Below, one piece after another: positions 38,151-45,581 of a DNA stretch of 64,000 bases. Location of the stretch: contig NZ_AP022588.1 of NCBI RefSeq assembly GCF_010731735.1, positions 1,302,001-1,366,000 of the forward strand. Reading direction: 5' to 3'. How positions within the stretch are numbered: position 1 is the first letter of the stretch; each line of letters begins with the position of its first letter. The notes beneath the pieces are model-generated. The model was not told the DNA's origin and made no database searches. It saw nothing but the letters and a program-made list of their open reading frames with translations. The DNA is from Mycolicibacterium sediminis (lineage in GTDB: Bacteria > Actinomycetota > Actinomycetes > Mycobacteriales > Mycobacteriaceae). Position numbers and translations under genes: made by a program.

Positions 38151-38465
38151 GTGAGTGGCGGTGAGACGTTGAGAGTCGACCCTGGTGCGTTGACGACCGC
38201 AGGCGTTGCCTTCCAACAGTCGGGCTCGGCTTTGGCGGGCCTCGGTGCCGACGGACCGCTGGCCGACGCCGCCGCGGGAGTCCCGCAGTTGGCCACCGCC
38301 GGCGCCTGTCACGCCGCGCAGTCGGCGATCGCGTCGGCGACCACGTCCGCAGCCGACGCGGTGACCACCCTTGGCGGCAACCTCGGCGTCGCCGCGGGTA
38401 GGTACGAGGCGCAGGATCAGGCCGCGTCGTCCGCCATCAAAGCCGTTGGGCCAGAGGGTCGTTGA
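38151..38465 (+). CDS. EspC/EspF-like type VII secretion target
   Basis: The small helical protein of 104 residues, MSGGETLRVDPGAL at the start, is rich in Ala with two long amphipathic helices (about 10-45 and 50-100). Near the C-terminus it has Tyr85-x3-Asp89 in GRYEAQDQA, the YxxxD/E secretion signal of ESX substrates. There is no WxG. The layout is that of EspC/EspF (ESX-1 secretion-associated) proteins. It lies alone, divergent from a membrane protein, and converges on a lipoprotein-hydrolase pair that may be functionally linked. Confidence 0.75.
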   Translation: MSGGETLRVDPGALTTAGVAFQQSGSALAGLGADGPLADAAAGVPQLATAGACHAAQSAIASATTSAADAVTTLGGNLGVAAGRYEAQDQAASSAIKAVGPEGR

Positions 38466-38468
38466 GTA

Positions 38469-39020
38469 TCACCCGGTGAGTTCGGAGCGGATGTCCTCGT
38501 TGTCGCCGCTGTGGTCGGCGGCGTTGCGGCACTCGCCGTAGATCTCGACGATGCCGCGATCGGGGTGGTCGGGGTTCGGCGACACGAGGGCCATCACCTC
38601 GCCCTGGTGCATCGCGCGGCCGTACGGCTTCTTTCCGGCGGGCGCTCCGTCGCTCCAGCCGTCGTCGGCCATCGCCTTAACGATTTCGTCGACGTAGGCC
38701 TCCTTCACGGTTCCGGGCGGGAAGGTGAAGCCCATCTCGACGAGTCCGCGGAACGGAGCCACGCCCTGGTCGGTGCACGCCGAGAAGCGGAATGTCGCGC
38801 CGCGCAACTGCAGCCCGACCGATTGGACGAGCCGCTGAGCCGGCTCCACCACCTGGGCGCGGGTCTGCGCGTCGCTCATCTCCGGCCCGTCCAGGTCGGC
38901 CGAATCGTCGGAAAACATTCCGCATCCTCCTAGCAGCAGCGCGACGGTGACGGCGGCAGTGCCCAGCACGCTGCCGCGGCGTGCGCGGTCAGTACTGGTG
39001 ATCCTTCGTGACGGTGCCAC
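38469..39020 (-). CDS. Putative lipoprotein
   Basis: The 183-residue protein has a signal peptide ending in a lipobox LLGGC (lipidated Cys about 33) after a basic start. A mature domain follows with FRFSACTDQGVAPFRGLVEMGF and a second Cys pair in CTDQ/GECRN. No family recognised. Its start region overlaps the 3' end of the WxG-hydrolase gene by 32 bp in the same direction, so the two are tightly coupled. Confidence 0.75.
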   Translation of the reverse strand: MAPSRRITSTDRARRGSVLGTAAVTVALLLGGCGMFSDDSADLDGPEMSDAQTRAQVVEPAQRLVQSVGLQLRGATFRFSACTDQGVAPFRGLVEMGFTFPPGTVKEAYVDEIVKAMADDGWSDGAPAGKKPYGRAMHQGEVMALVSPNPDHPDRGIVEIYGECRNAADHSGDNEDIRSELTG

Positions 39021-40812
39021 GGTCGCCTTCCGGGTCGTTGATGGCGGGGGTGCCAGGGATCCGAGTATCCCAGTTCGGTAGGTCGACCTCGCCCAGGAAC
39101 GGGACGTTGACCTTGTCGGGCAGCCCGATGTGCAGCTGTTTGCGTCCTTCGGCGGTCAGGCCGTTGTCGTCCAACGTGTCGCCGTTGCCATTGGCGATGT
39201 CGGTCATGGCCCGGAGCGACTCGCTGCCCACGTCGTAGTAGCGCGAGTGATCGCCGAAGTCGGGCAGCCCGCTGCGGCCGGGAACCTCGGCGTCGAAGCG
39301 CGTCGAGCCGAAACTGTCGCCGGCGGGGTCGTTGCCGAGCCCTGCCTCCAGGCCGAGTGGACTGTTCAACCCGCGGTTGATGATGTCGGGAACCGCGCCG
39401 GCCTGCCCCAGCCAGGACACCGGGTCGCTGGACGCGGCGCCGACGTAGACCTGGCCACCCTCGGGCAGGTGGAAGTCACCGGCGTTGCGGGCCAGATCGG
39501 TTCCGGGACTGCCGATCAGCACGGCGTTGTCGGCGTGCATGCCACTGCCGGCAAACGCGTCGGCCACCGTAGTCGCGCCGTATGAGTGCCCGATGACGGT
39601 CAGTTCGGAGGGCACCCCCTCGTGCGTCGCACTCAGTCCGTTGACGTCCGCGGCCAGCATGTCGCCGCCCTCGCGGGCGAGCCACGGGGTGGCGATGCGC
39701 GGGTCGGTCGGACTGTCGGGTGCGTCGTAGCCCATCCACGCGATCACCGACGTCGACTCGTCGGGGTCACCGCGGCGCATCTGGTCGTAGAGGTTGGTGG
39801 CGTTCTCGCCCTCGAGCCAGCCCTGTTCGACGCTGCTGCCGGTGCCGGGCACCACGACGGCGGTGTTCTGGGCCTTGTCGGGGTTGCCGATCGCCACGGC
39901 CGCCTTGCCCTGACCGTTGAACGCCAGCGGGTCGTAGGCCCACAGCATCACCGGGCGGTCCTTCGTCCCCTCGGCGGCCATCTTCTCCAGGCCCTTCTGG
40001 GTCTGCACCGCGTTGCCGTAGCGGGTGGCGTCCGCCGACGTCAGCCCGTAGGCGTCGGGGTGGGCCAGCACCTCGTCCGTCGACACCCCGTGCTGGGCGG
40101 CCGCGTCACGGACGCGGGCCAGATCGTCCTGCATGACGGCCTGATTCACGTCATCGCGCACCTCGGCGGGAATCCCGTTGAGGTTGCCGAGTTCTGGGGG
40201 ATGCTCCGCGGTCAGCTGGTTCTTCTCGTCCTGGCTGAGCGAGTCCCACCACTTCTTGACGTCTTCGGGCTTGGTGCCGGCAGGCGGCAGCTGACGGGGA
40301 TCGCCGAGGGTGCCGGGTGGCGTCGCGGGCACGGGCCCGCCCAGCGCCGCCGTTATCGCTCCTGCCGTCTGGCCGTCGATCGCGGCGAAGACGGCGAGCA
40401 GTTTCTTGACCAGCGCCGTCCATGCGGGAGCCATCAACCGGAGCAGTGCGGGGAAGGGCGGCGGGGTGGCGGTGCCGTCGTCGGCGACCTGCCATCCGGT
40501 GTGGCGCAGCATCTCGACGACGACGAGGAGTGCCGTCCGCGTCTCCGACATCTGGGTGCCGCCGGACCGGAGCACCTGCTGGAGTGCCGAGAGGCGGGCG
40601 CGCAGGTCCTCCTGCTGGTTGAGGGTCTGCTCGGCCTTGGCGATCGCGGCGGTGGCGGCCTGGCCCTGCCACGACGCCCGCAGCGCCGCGAGGGCCTGAC
40701 GCTGCGAGGCGATCTCGGCGTCCAAAGCGGAGATCTTGCCCCCGAGGTCAGAGGCGGCGGCGACCAGTCGATCGGGTCGCGACGCCTCCACCGTCGACAC
40801 GGTCACCGACAA
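38989..40812 (-). CDS. WxG-type helical domain fused to DUF1023 alpha/beta hydrolase
   Basis: The 607-residue protein starts with a helical hairpin (about 10-105) carrying W48-x-G50, like ESX WXG100 proteins. A helical spacer follows. From about 285 comes a DUF1023 alpha/beta-hydrolase domain with VVVPGTGSS, AWMGYDAP, the nucleophile elbow GHSYG (Ser410) and LIGSPGTD. The C-terminal DFGDHSRYYD could supply the catalytic His. No signal peptide is seen, which fits secretion by a type VII system. Start TTG at 40812 or GTG at 40806. Co-transcribed with the lipoprotein gene. Confidence 0.85.
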   Translation of the reverse strand: MSVTVSTVEASRPDRLVAAASDLGGKISALDAEIASQRQALAALRASWQGQAATAAIAKAEQTLNQQEDLRARLSALQQVLRSGGTQMSETRTALLVVVEMLRHTGWQVADDGTATPPPFPALLRLMAPAWTALVKKLLAVFAAIDGQTAGAITAALGGPVPATPPGTLGDPRQLPPAGTKPEDVKKWWDSLSQDEKNQLTAEHPPELGNLNGIPAEVRDDVNQAVMQDDLARVRDAAAQHGVSTDEVLAHPDAYGLTSADATRYGNAVQTQKGLEKMAAEGTKDRPVMLWAYDPLAFNGQGKAAVAIGNPDKAQNTAVVVPGTGSSVEQGWLEGENATNLYDQMRRGDPDESTSVIAWMGYDAPDSPTDPRIATPWLAREGGDMLAADVNGLSATHEGVPSELTVIGHSYGATTVADAFAGSGMHADNAVLIGSPGTDLARNAGDFHLPEGGQVYVGAASSDPVSWLGQAGAVPDIINRGLNSPLGLEAGLGNDPAGDSFGSTRFDAEVPGRSGLPDFGDHSRYYDVGSESLRAMTDIANGNGDTLDDNGLTAEGRKQLHIGLPDKVNVPFLGEVDLPNWDTRIPGTPAINDPEGDRGTVTKDHQY

Positions 40813-40893
40813 GTCCGCCCCCCTCGCGTCTGCGTCTCAATCCTCGCACGCGCGCGGAGGCCTTCCGGGCGGTAATTCGCGGGCCCGGGGGAG

Positions 40894-42003
40894 TCAGCCG
40901 CGATAGCGGTTGCGCGCGGTGATCGTCGTCCCGAGGTCGGCGAGCAGCGGATCGATGTAGTCGCGGCGATGGCCGTCGTCGGCGAAGGCGCGGGCGCTCA
41001 GGTACATGAAGGTCAAGCCGGTCAGGACCGCCGTCATGTGCACCTGCGCCGTGGAGACCGGCAGCACCACGTCGAACCAGACGCTCTGCGGCGTGGCTCC
41101 GCCGGTCAGCTTGCCGAGATTGGTCGGCGTCAACACGATCATCCCGAGCACGAAGAAGAGGACGCCGGCGGTCGTGGCGATGATCGCGATCTGCACGGTC
41201 TGCGTCGTCACCGCGATGACGACCAGGTTGAGTCGCTCCGAGAGCCGCAACGGCGCCGGATCCACCGGATCCGGAATGCCGCCGAACGGGGTGTCCGCCA
41301 GTCGTTCCGGGTCGATGACGAGCGTCTGGAAGTCGAGCACGTCGAGCAGTCCGGCGATCAGGAATGCGACGGCGATGGACGCCATGAACCCGAGCAGCAG
41401 CCAGACCCGCCCGCTGTCGAGATTGGTGGCGATGCTCCACACCGAGGCGTTGAAGAACACCAGCACCGTGAGCAGGACCACCGGCAGCGCGCGGGCGAAC
41501 AGTCGACCGGCGGCACGCAGGTGGGTCGACGACGTCCTGAGCGCCCATCCCAGGACGGCGCCGACGCCGAGTCCGGTACCGATCAGGATGACTGCGACGA
41601 CGACGAGGTCGATCGTCGTGTCTCGCACTGCATCCGAGGTCTCGTCGCCGTACCAGTCGGAGACGACGCCGACGGCGATCGCGGCGATGGCGACACCCGT
41701 CCGCACGCGTTTCGTGCGCACCCGGGTGATCGCCCAGCCCGACAGCAGCATCGCGGGCGGGATCAGGAAGAAGATGGCCAACGTGATCCACTGCAGCGGG
41801 GTCGCATCCGCGGCGAGGTCGATGTCCTGGTCGCCGGACGCCACGACGACGAGCAGGCTCAGACACATCAGCACCGCCCACCCGACCAGCGCGGGCGCCG
41901 ACCGCGCGAGCAGGTGGTGCCACCGCAGCCGCCACGGGACGGCGGTCGGCATGCCGCGCCGCAGGAACCACTGAGGTGCGTCTTCCGCCCCGATGCCCGA
42001 CAT
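40894..42003 (-). CDS. Polytopic membrane protein of unknown function
   Basis: The 369-residue protein starts MSGIGAEDAPQWFLRRGMP and has about eight or nine membrane helices (e.g. ALVGWAVLMCLSLLVVVA, LVVVAVILIGTGLGVGAVLG, FMASIAVAFLIAGLLDV, IIATTAGVLFFVLGMIV). No enzyme or transporter motif is seen. The ATG at 42003 was chosen because upstream reading is Arg/Ser-rich shadow sequence. It lies 81 bp upstream of the WxG-hydrolase gene, same direction. Confidence 0.75.
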   Translation of the reverse strand: MSGIGAEDAPQWFLRRGMPTAVPWRLRWHHLLARSAPALVGWAVLMCLSLLVVVASGDQDIDLAADATPLQWITLAIFFLIPPAMLLSGWAITRVRTKRVRTGVAIAAIAVGVVSDWYGDETSDAVRDTTIDLVVVAVILIGTGLGVGAVLGWALRTSSTHLRAAGRLFARALPVVLLTVLVFFNASVWSIATNLDSGRVWLLLGFMASIAVAFLIAGLLDVLDFQTLVIDPERLADTPFGGIPDPVDPAPLRLSERLNLVVIAVTTQTVQIAIIATTAGVLFFVLGMIVLTPTNLGKLTGGATPQSVWFDVVLPVSTAQVHMTAVLTGLTFMYLSARAFADDGHRRDYIDPLLADLGTTITARNRYRG

Positions 42004-42430
42004 CGGCAACCACCCCCTCGTCCCACGGCGACGCGCTGCGGGACTCGTTGGGGTCCGCGGCGCGTGAAGCCGCGCCGCTCCACTGCGTCCGGTCCGCGTA
42101 CTGGGACCGGCACTTTCGGGGTCAACGCTGCCGTACGGGCGGCGCTTCCGTCGCGGAATCGATGGGATTGACGTGCGAGCGCGGCGTCGAGACTGCGCCG
42201 ATGGTCGTGCCGGGTGCCGGATCGCAGCCCTAGGCGCAGTTTCGACGGCGTGCCCGCGCGCGAGCGTTGCGTAATGGCGGGAAAGTGCGAGTGGACGTCT
42301 ACGAAATGCGACTCTCGTCGACGCGTGGCCGGCGCCCGCCGAGATAGCGCTGACTGTCGCCAAGGGCATCCCGTAGCAGCCATGGATGCTCTTTCGACGG
42401 AGCTGGCGCGACAACCCCCACACACGAAGA
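42004..42430. other. Gap of about 430 bp without a supportable gene
   Basis: No protein-like frame, tRNA or clear promoter found on either strand. It is the upstream region of the polytopic membrane protein gene. Confidence 0.5.
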
Positions 42431-42458
42431 AGGGGCACCCGCCGTAGCGGATGCCCCT
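42431..42458 (-). terminator. Hairpin terminator after the small secreted protein gene
   Basis: On the minus strand GGGGCATCCGC and GCGGGTGCCCC pair around TACG, 14 bp after the stop of the small secreted-protein gene, followed by a partly T-rich TTCTTCG. Confidence 0.7.
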
Positions 42459-42471
42459 CCGGAGTCGAGAC

Positions 42472-42639
42472 CTAGCGGCCGTTGCCCACCGTTGACTGCG
42501 ACGAGCCGACGCTGGCCTGCTGCTGGATGTCGTGCACCCAGGTGTGGTGGTCGATGCCGGCGGAGGCCGGGGCTGCCAGAGCGAACGTGGCGGCGGCGAA
42601 ACCTGCGGCGATGGTGCCGGCGAATCCGAGCTTATTCAT
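42472..42639 (-). CDS. Small secreted protein (55 residues with signal peptide)
   Basis: MNKLGFAGTIAAGFAAATFALAAPASA is a Sec signal peptide with an Ala-x-Ala cleavage site at about residue 27. It leaves a mature peptide of about 28 residues that begins GIDHHTWVHDIQQQA. Similar tiny exported proteins (His-His-x-Trp near the mature start, Gln-rich tail) exist in mycobacteria without known function. GAAGAGGAAG precedes the ATG, and a strong hairpin follows the stop. Confidence 0.75.
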   Translation of the reverse strand: MNKLGFAGTIAAGFAAATFALAAPASAGIDHHTWVHDIQQQASVGSSQSTVGNGR

Positions 42640-42751
42640 GATCTTCCTCTTCCCTTCAATCACTCTTCCTGAGCGTTCTGATGGGCATAACCGGCAGGTC
42701 AGCGAAAGAATTTCCGGTGGCAGTGATTGAGCGGCGGGTGGCAGTAATGGA

Positions 42752-44191
42752 CTACTTGAAGCGGGCGTAGCAGAGATCCCGGTCACCCGAGAGGCCCGAG
42801 CGGTACGCCACGGTGCGGGTGAACCCCGCGGGGACGGTCTGCCCGTCGACGTTGCTCGCCGCCAATCCGTTGGTGAGCAGACCGGCGACGGCCTCGTCGA
42901 GGTCGCCCGCCGTCAGGGTGAGGCTCCCTCCGCCGGGGGCGGTGACGGAGTCGGCCATGGCGGCCTGTGCGACACCGGTGAGGCAGGCGGTCCGCAGCGC
43001 GGCGACGGGTGTGTCGAGGGCGTCGCCGTTCTCGTGCTGCACGGCGAGGGCGTAGCGGGAGGTCAGCACCGACAGCGCCGTGTTGTCGCCCTGCAGCAGC
43101 ACGTAGCTGGATTCGTCGGCGGGTTCGCCCAGCTGCTGCATCGAGCCGAGGTCGACGGAGATGGTGTTGCTTGACGGGCAGTACGACGCGGGTGGGCTGG
43201 GTTGAGCGTCGGGACAGGCGGTCTGGTCGAAGGAGAGCGTCGGTGCCTCCTCGGGCTGATAGACCTCGCCGAGGACGTCCATGAGCAGGCTCAGGGTGTC
43301 CTCGTCGAGCGGCACCTCGCCGACGCCGACGTCGCCGTACTCGTCGACCGGCAGCGTCATCGGAAGGTCGCCGCGGCGCTGCTCGATCTCGTCGAGGTCG
43401 ATCTTCGCGCACTCCGACGCCCCCGACACGAAGCCGATCTGAAAGGCGCTGACCCGGTCGAGCGCGGTGCCGTGCCCTTCCTCGAGCATCTCGTCGTCGT
43501 CCGGACCGAGGAGCGGGTCACGTAGCGTGATCCCTGCTGCCAGAACGTGATTCAATCCATCACCGGTGCTGAGGTCGAAGCGCGGCGAGTTGCCCTCGGC
43601 GACCCAGCGGATGTAGGTGCCCGCCAGGCAGTCGGCCTGCTGCTCCATGACGAGTACCGGAGTGTCGTCGTCGGCCAGTCCCGCCATGTGCTGGATGGCG
43701 TGCCCGTACTCGTGCGCCATGAGCGCCGCGATGGACACGTCGCCGAAGAACTCGCGCCCGTTCGGCACCAGGACGCCGCGGTCCCACGCCATGGTGTTGC
43801 GGCGCGGGCAGTAGAAGGCGTTGGGTTCGTCGTAGGTGCTGGCGCCGCACACGGTGGGGCTCGACGGATCATCGGAGTCGTAGGAGCGCAGGGTCTCGAC
43901 GGGCACGAAGTCGCCGTCGAAGGTCTCCGAGTAGTACTGCTGCCAGAAGTCGGTGATGTCGTTGATGGACAGCAGCGCGAGCTTGTCGACGTCTCCGCCG
44001 TCGCTGTCCTCGACCTCGCCGGTGGGTGCGGGGGAGTCGTCGCGGATGCCGCTGGGACCGTCCTGGGCGGGGAGGCCGCCGGCGCGGAACGGGTCGTACA
44101 GGGTGGACACCGCGCGTCCCTCGGTGATCGACGAGCATCCCGCGATCAGCAAGACGGAACACGTGGCAACCACTCTGCGAAGTCGAATCAT
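42752..44191 (-). CDS. Neutral zinc metallopeptidase lipoprotein
   Basis: A 479-residue protein with a lipobox ending at Cys19 (LLIAGC) and a peptidase domain. The zinc motif HEYGH is at 160-164, followed by the third-ligand region MEQQADCLAGTY. Paired cysteines (CGAST, YCPRR) are typical of the neutral zinc metallopeptidase (YpfJ-like) family. The C-terminal half (about 260-479) is a second, degenerate repeat of the domain: YCPSSNTISVDLG resembles FYCPRRNTMAWDRG but lacks HExxH. It acts at the outer face of the membrane. The ATG at 44191 is chosen by the signal peptide. Confidence 0.87.
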   Translation of the reverse strand: MIRLRRVVATCSVLLIAGCSSITEGRAVSTLYDPFRAGGLPAQDGPSGIRDDSPAPTGEVEDSDGGDVDKLALLSINDITDFWQQYYSETFDGDFVPVETLRSYDSDDPSSPTVCGASTYDEPNAFYCPRRNTMAWDRGVLVPNGREFFGDVSIAALMAHEYGHAIQHMAGLADDDTPVLVMEQQADCLAGTYIRWVAEGNSPRFDLSTGDGLNHVLAAGITLRDPLLGPDDDEMLEEGHGTALDRVSAFQIGFVSGASECAKIDLDEIEQRRGDLPMTLPVDEYGDVGVGEVPLDEDTLSLLMDVLGEVYQPEEAPTLSFDQTACPDAQPSPPASYCPSSNTISVDLGSMQQLGEPADESSYVLLQGDNTALSVLTSRYALAVQHENGDALDTPVAALRTACLTGVAQAAMADSVTAPGGGSLTLTAGDLDEAVAGLLTNGLAASNVDGQTVPAGFTRTVAYRSGLSGDRDLCYARFK

Positions 44192-44471
44192 GTCCTGGCG
44201 TTTCGGTGAGTCGGAAGTGAGACTGAGCAGAGAATATCCCCGGCCGACGACGATCGAGGGGCCCGACGTGGGGAAACGGTTCCACACCCGCGTGAGGGAG
44301 CCGAGATCTATACCCAGCCCGACGAAGCGCAAACATCGCGCCGCACATTGCCCGCGAGATCGAGATCGGGCGAAAACCGTTTCTCAACAATCCATTAGAG
44401 CCTCGCCTCCGTCGCCTTAGATTTGCGCCATACGTTGGTGGCAACAGCCACGTACGACGGAGGGAACCGAG

Positions 44472-44924
44472 ATGGCCGACACGACCACTCAGACCGTGAC
44501 GACGATCCGCTCCTTCCGCGACGGCAACCTCGCCCAGGAGTTCGACGGCGCGCTCATCCGCGCCTACAGCCGTCGACTGGCGACCGTCGTCACCATCGGT
44601 GGTTCGGTCACCGTCGACAACCTCGACAGGGTGACCGCCCGGGTGCTCCGGCACGTATTGGACGACAGCGTGGTCCTCGACCTCGGCGGCATCGACGGCC
44701 TGGACACCCGGTGCGGCGCCCTCGTCGACGAGGTGCGGACGGCATGCGAGGCGGTCGGCGTCGAGTTCGCCCTGGTGGCCACCGACGAGGTCGCCGATGC
44801 CCTGAACGTGGACGACGGCGCCTGCGCCGTCGCGCGGTCGGTCCCCGAGGCGCTGCGCTACTTCGCGGACGTGTCCTGCGCCCGGCAGCGCGTGCTGCTG
44901 CCGCTGCTCGGCCGCATCGCCTAG
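44472..44924 (+). CDS. STAS-domain protein
   Basis: The STAS fold (anti-sigma-factor antagonist type) covers about residues 38-130, with VVTIGGSVTVDNLDRVTARV and VVLDLGGIDGLDTRCGALVDE. The usual phosphorylatable Ser after DLSG is replaced: the motif reads GGIDGLDTRC. The 150-residue protein could act in a partner-switch or simply bind a ligand. AGGGA precedes the ATG. Its stop overlaps the convergent TetR gene by 4 bp. Confidence 0.8.
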   Translation: MADTTTQTVTTIRSFRDGNLAQEFDGALIRAYSRRLATVVTIGGSVTVDNLDRVTARVLRHVLDDSVVLDLGGIDGLDTRCGALVDEVRTACEAVGVEFALVATDEVADALNVDDGACAVARSVPEALRYFADVSCARQRVLLPLLGRIA

Positions 44925-45514
44925 CTCGCCAACACCCCGCGCAGAATCAGCTCGGCCAGATCGCGCGCCGCTCCGTCGGCGTTCTTGACCCGTCGCACGC
45001 ATACCGCGTACCAGGCGCCCCCGGCGATGACGTCCATCAGTGCGTTCGCGTCGATCGCCCGTGCCGTGCCGCCCGCGACCGCGTCGTTCACCCGACGTGC
45101 CAGATCCTTGCGTGCGGCGGATTCGAGGCGGTCGCCGAGGAGGCGACGCATCCGCGGGTCGGCCCGGAGGTCGACCAGTACGCCGGGAATGGCCTCGCGC
45201 ACGACCGGATCGCGGTACATGCGAATCGCCCCCCGGCACAGCCGGACGATCTCGGCGGCCAGGTCGTCCTCCGCGGGTTCGGAGCCGAGGTCGGGGAACG
45301 CCGCCTCGTGGACGAGTTGCGCCTTGGAGGCCCACCGGCGGTAGATCGCCGGCCTGCTCACGCCGGCCGTCGTAGCGACGAGGTCGATGGTGGTCGCCGC
45401 GTAGCCGCGGGTCACGAGCAGCTCACGGGTGGTGGCCAGCACGGCCTCGTCGATCGCGGGATCCCGGCGCGAGCCCTTCCTGCGGTGTCGGGACGGTGCA
45501 TCGACCTCGGCCAT
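44921..45514 (-). CDS. TetR-family regulator (Rv0196-like)
   Basis: The N-terminal HTH (about 14-65) shows IDEAVLATTRELLVTRGYAATTIDLVATTAGVSRPAIYRRWASKAQL. The C-terminal ligand domain has 197 residues in total with RLCRGAIRMYRDPVVREAIPG. The ATG at 45514 starts MAEVDAPSRHRRKG. It is divergent from the molybdopterin oxidoreductase gene with 67 bp between. Rv0196 and Rv0197 are a regulator/oxidoreductase pair in M. tuberculosis, which fits. Confidence 0.88.
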   Translation of the reverse strand: MAEVDAPSRHRRKGSRRDPAIDEAVLATTRELLVTRGYAATTIDLVATTAGVSRPAIYRRWASKAQLVHEAAFPDLGSEPAEDDLAAEIVRLCRGAIRMYRDPVVREAIPGVLVDLRADPRMRRLLGDRLESAARKDLARRVNDAVAGGTARAIDANALMDVIAGGAWYAVCVRRVKNADGAARDLAELILRGVLAS

Positions 45515-45543
45515 TCGTCCTCCTCCCGCCGCGCGTTGTCGAT

Positions 45544-45552
45544 ACAGTCTGT
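45544..45552. promoter_or_regulatory. Candidate TetR operator
   Basis: ACAGTCTGT is a perfect palindrome about a central T, nested in GTCG...CGAC, in the 67-bp divergent promoter of the TetR and oxidoreductase genes. Confidence 0.45.
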
Positions 45553-45581
45553 CACGACGACACGGTCGAGGAGGTACTCCC

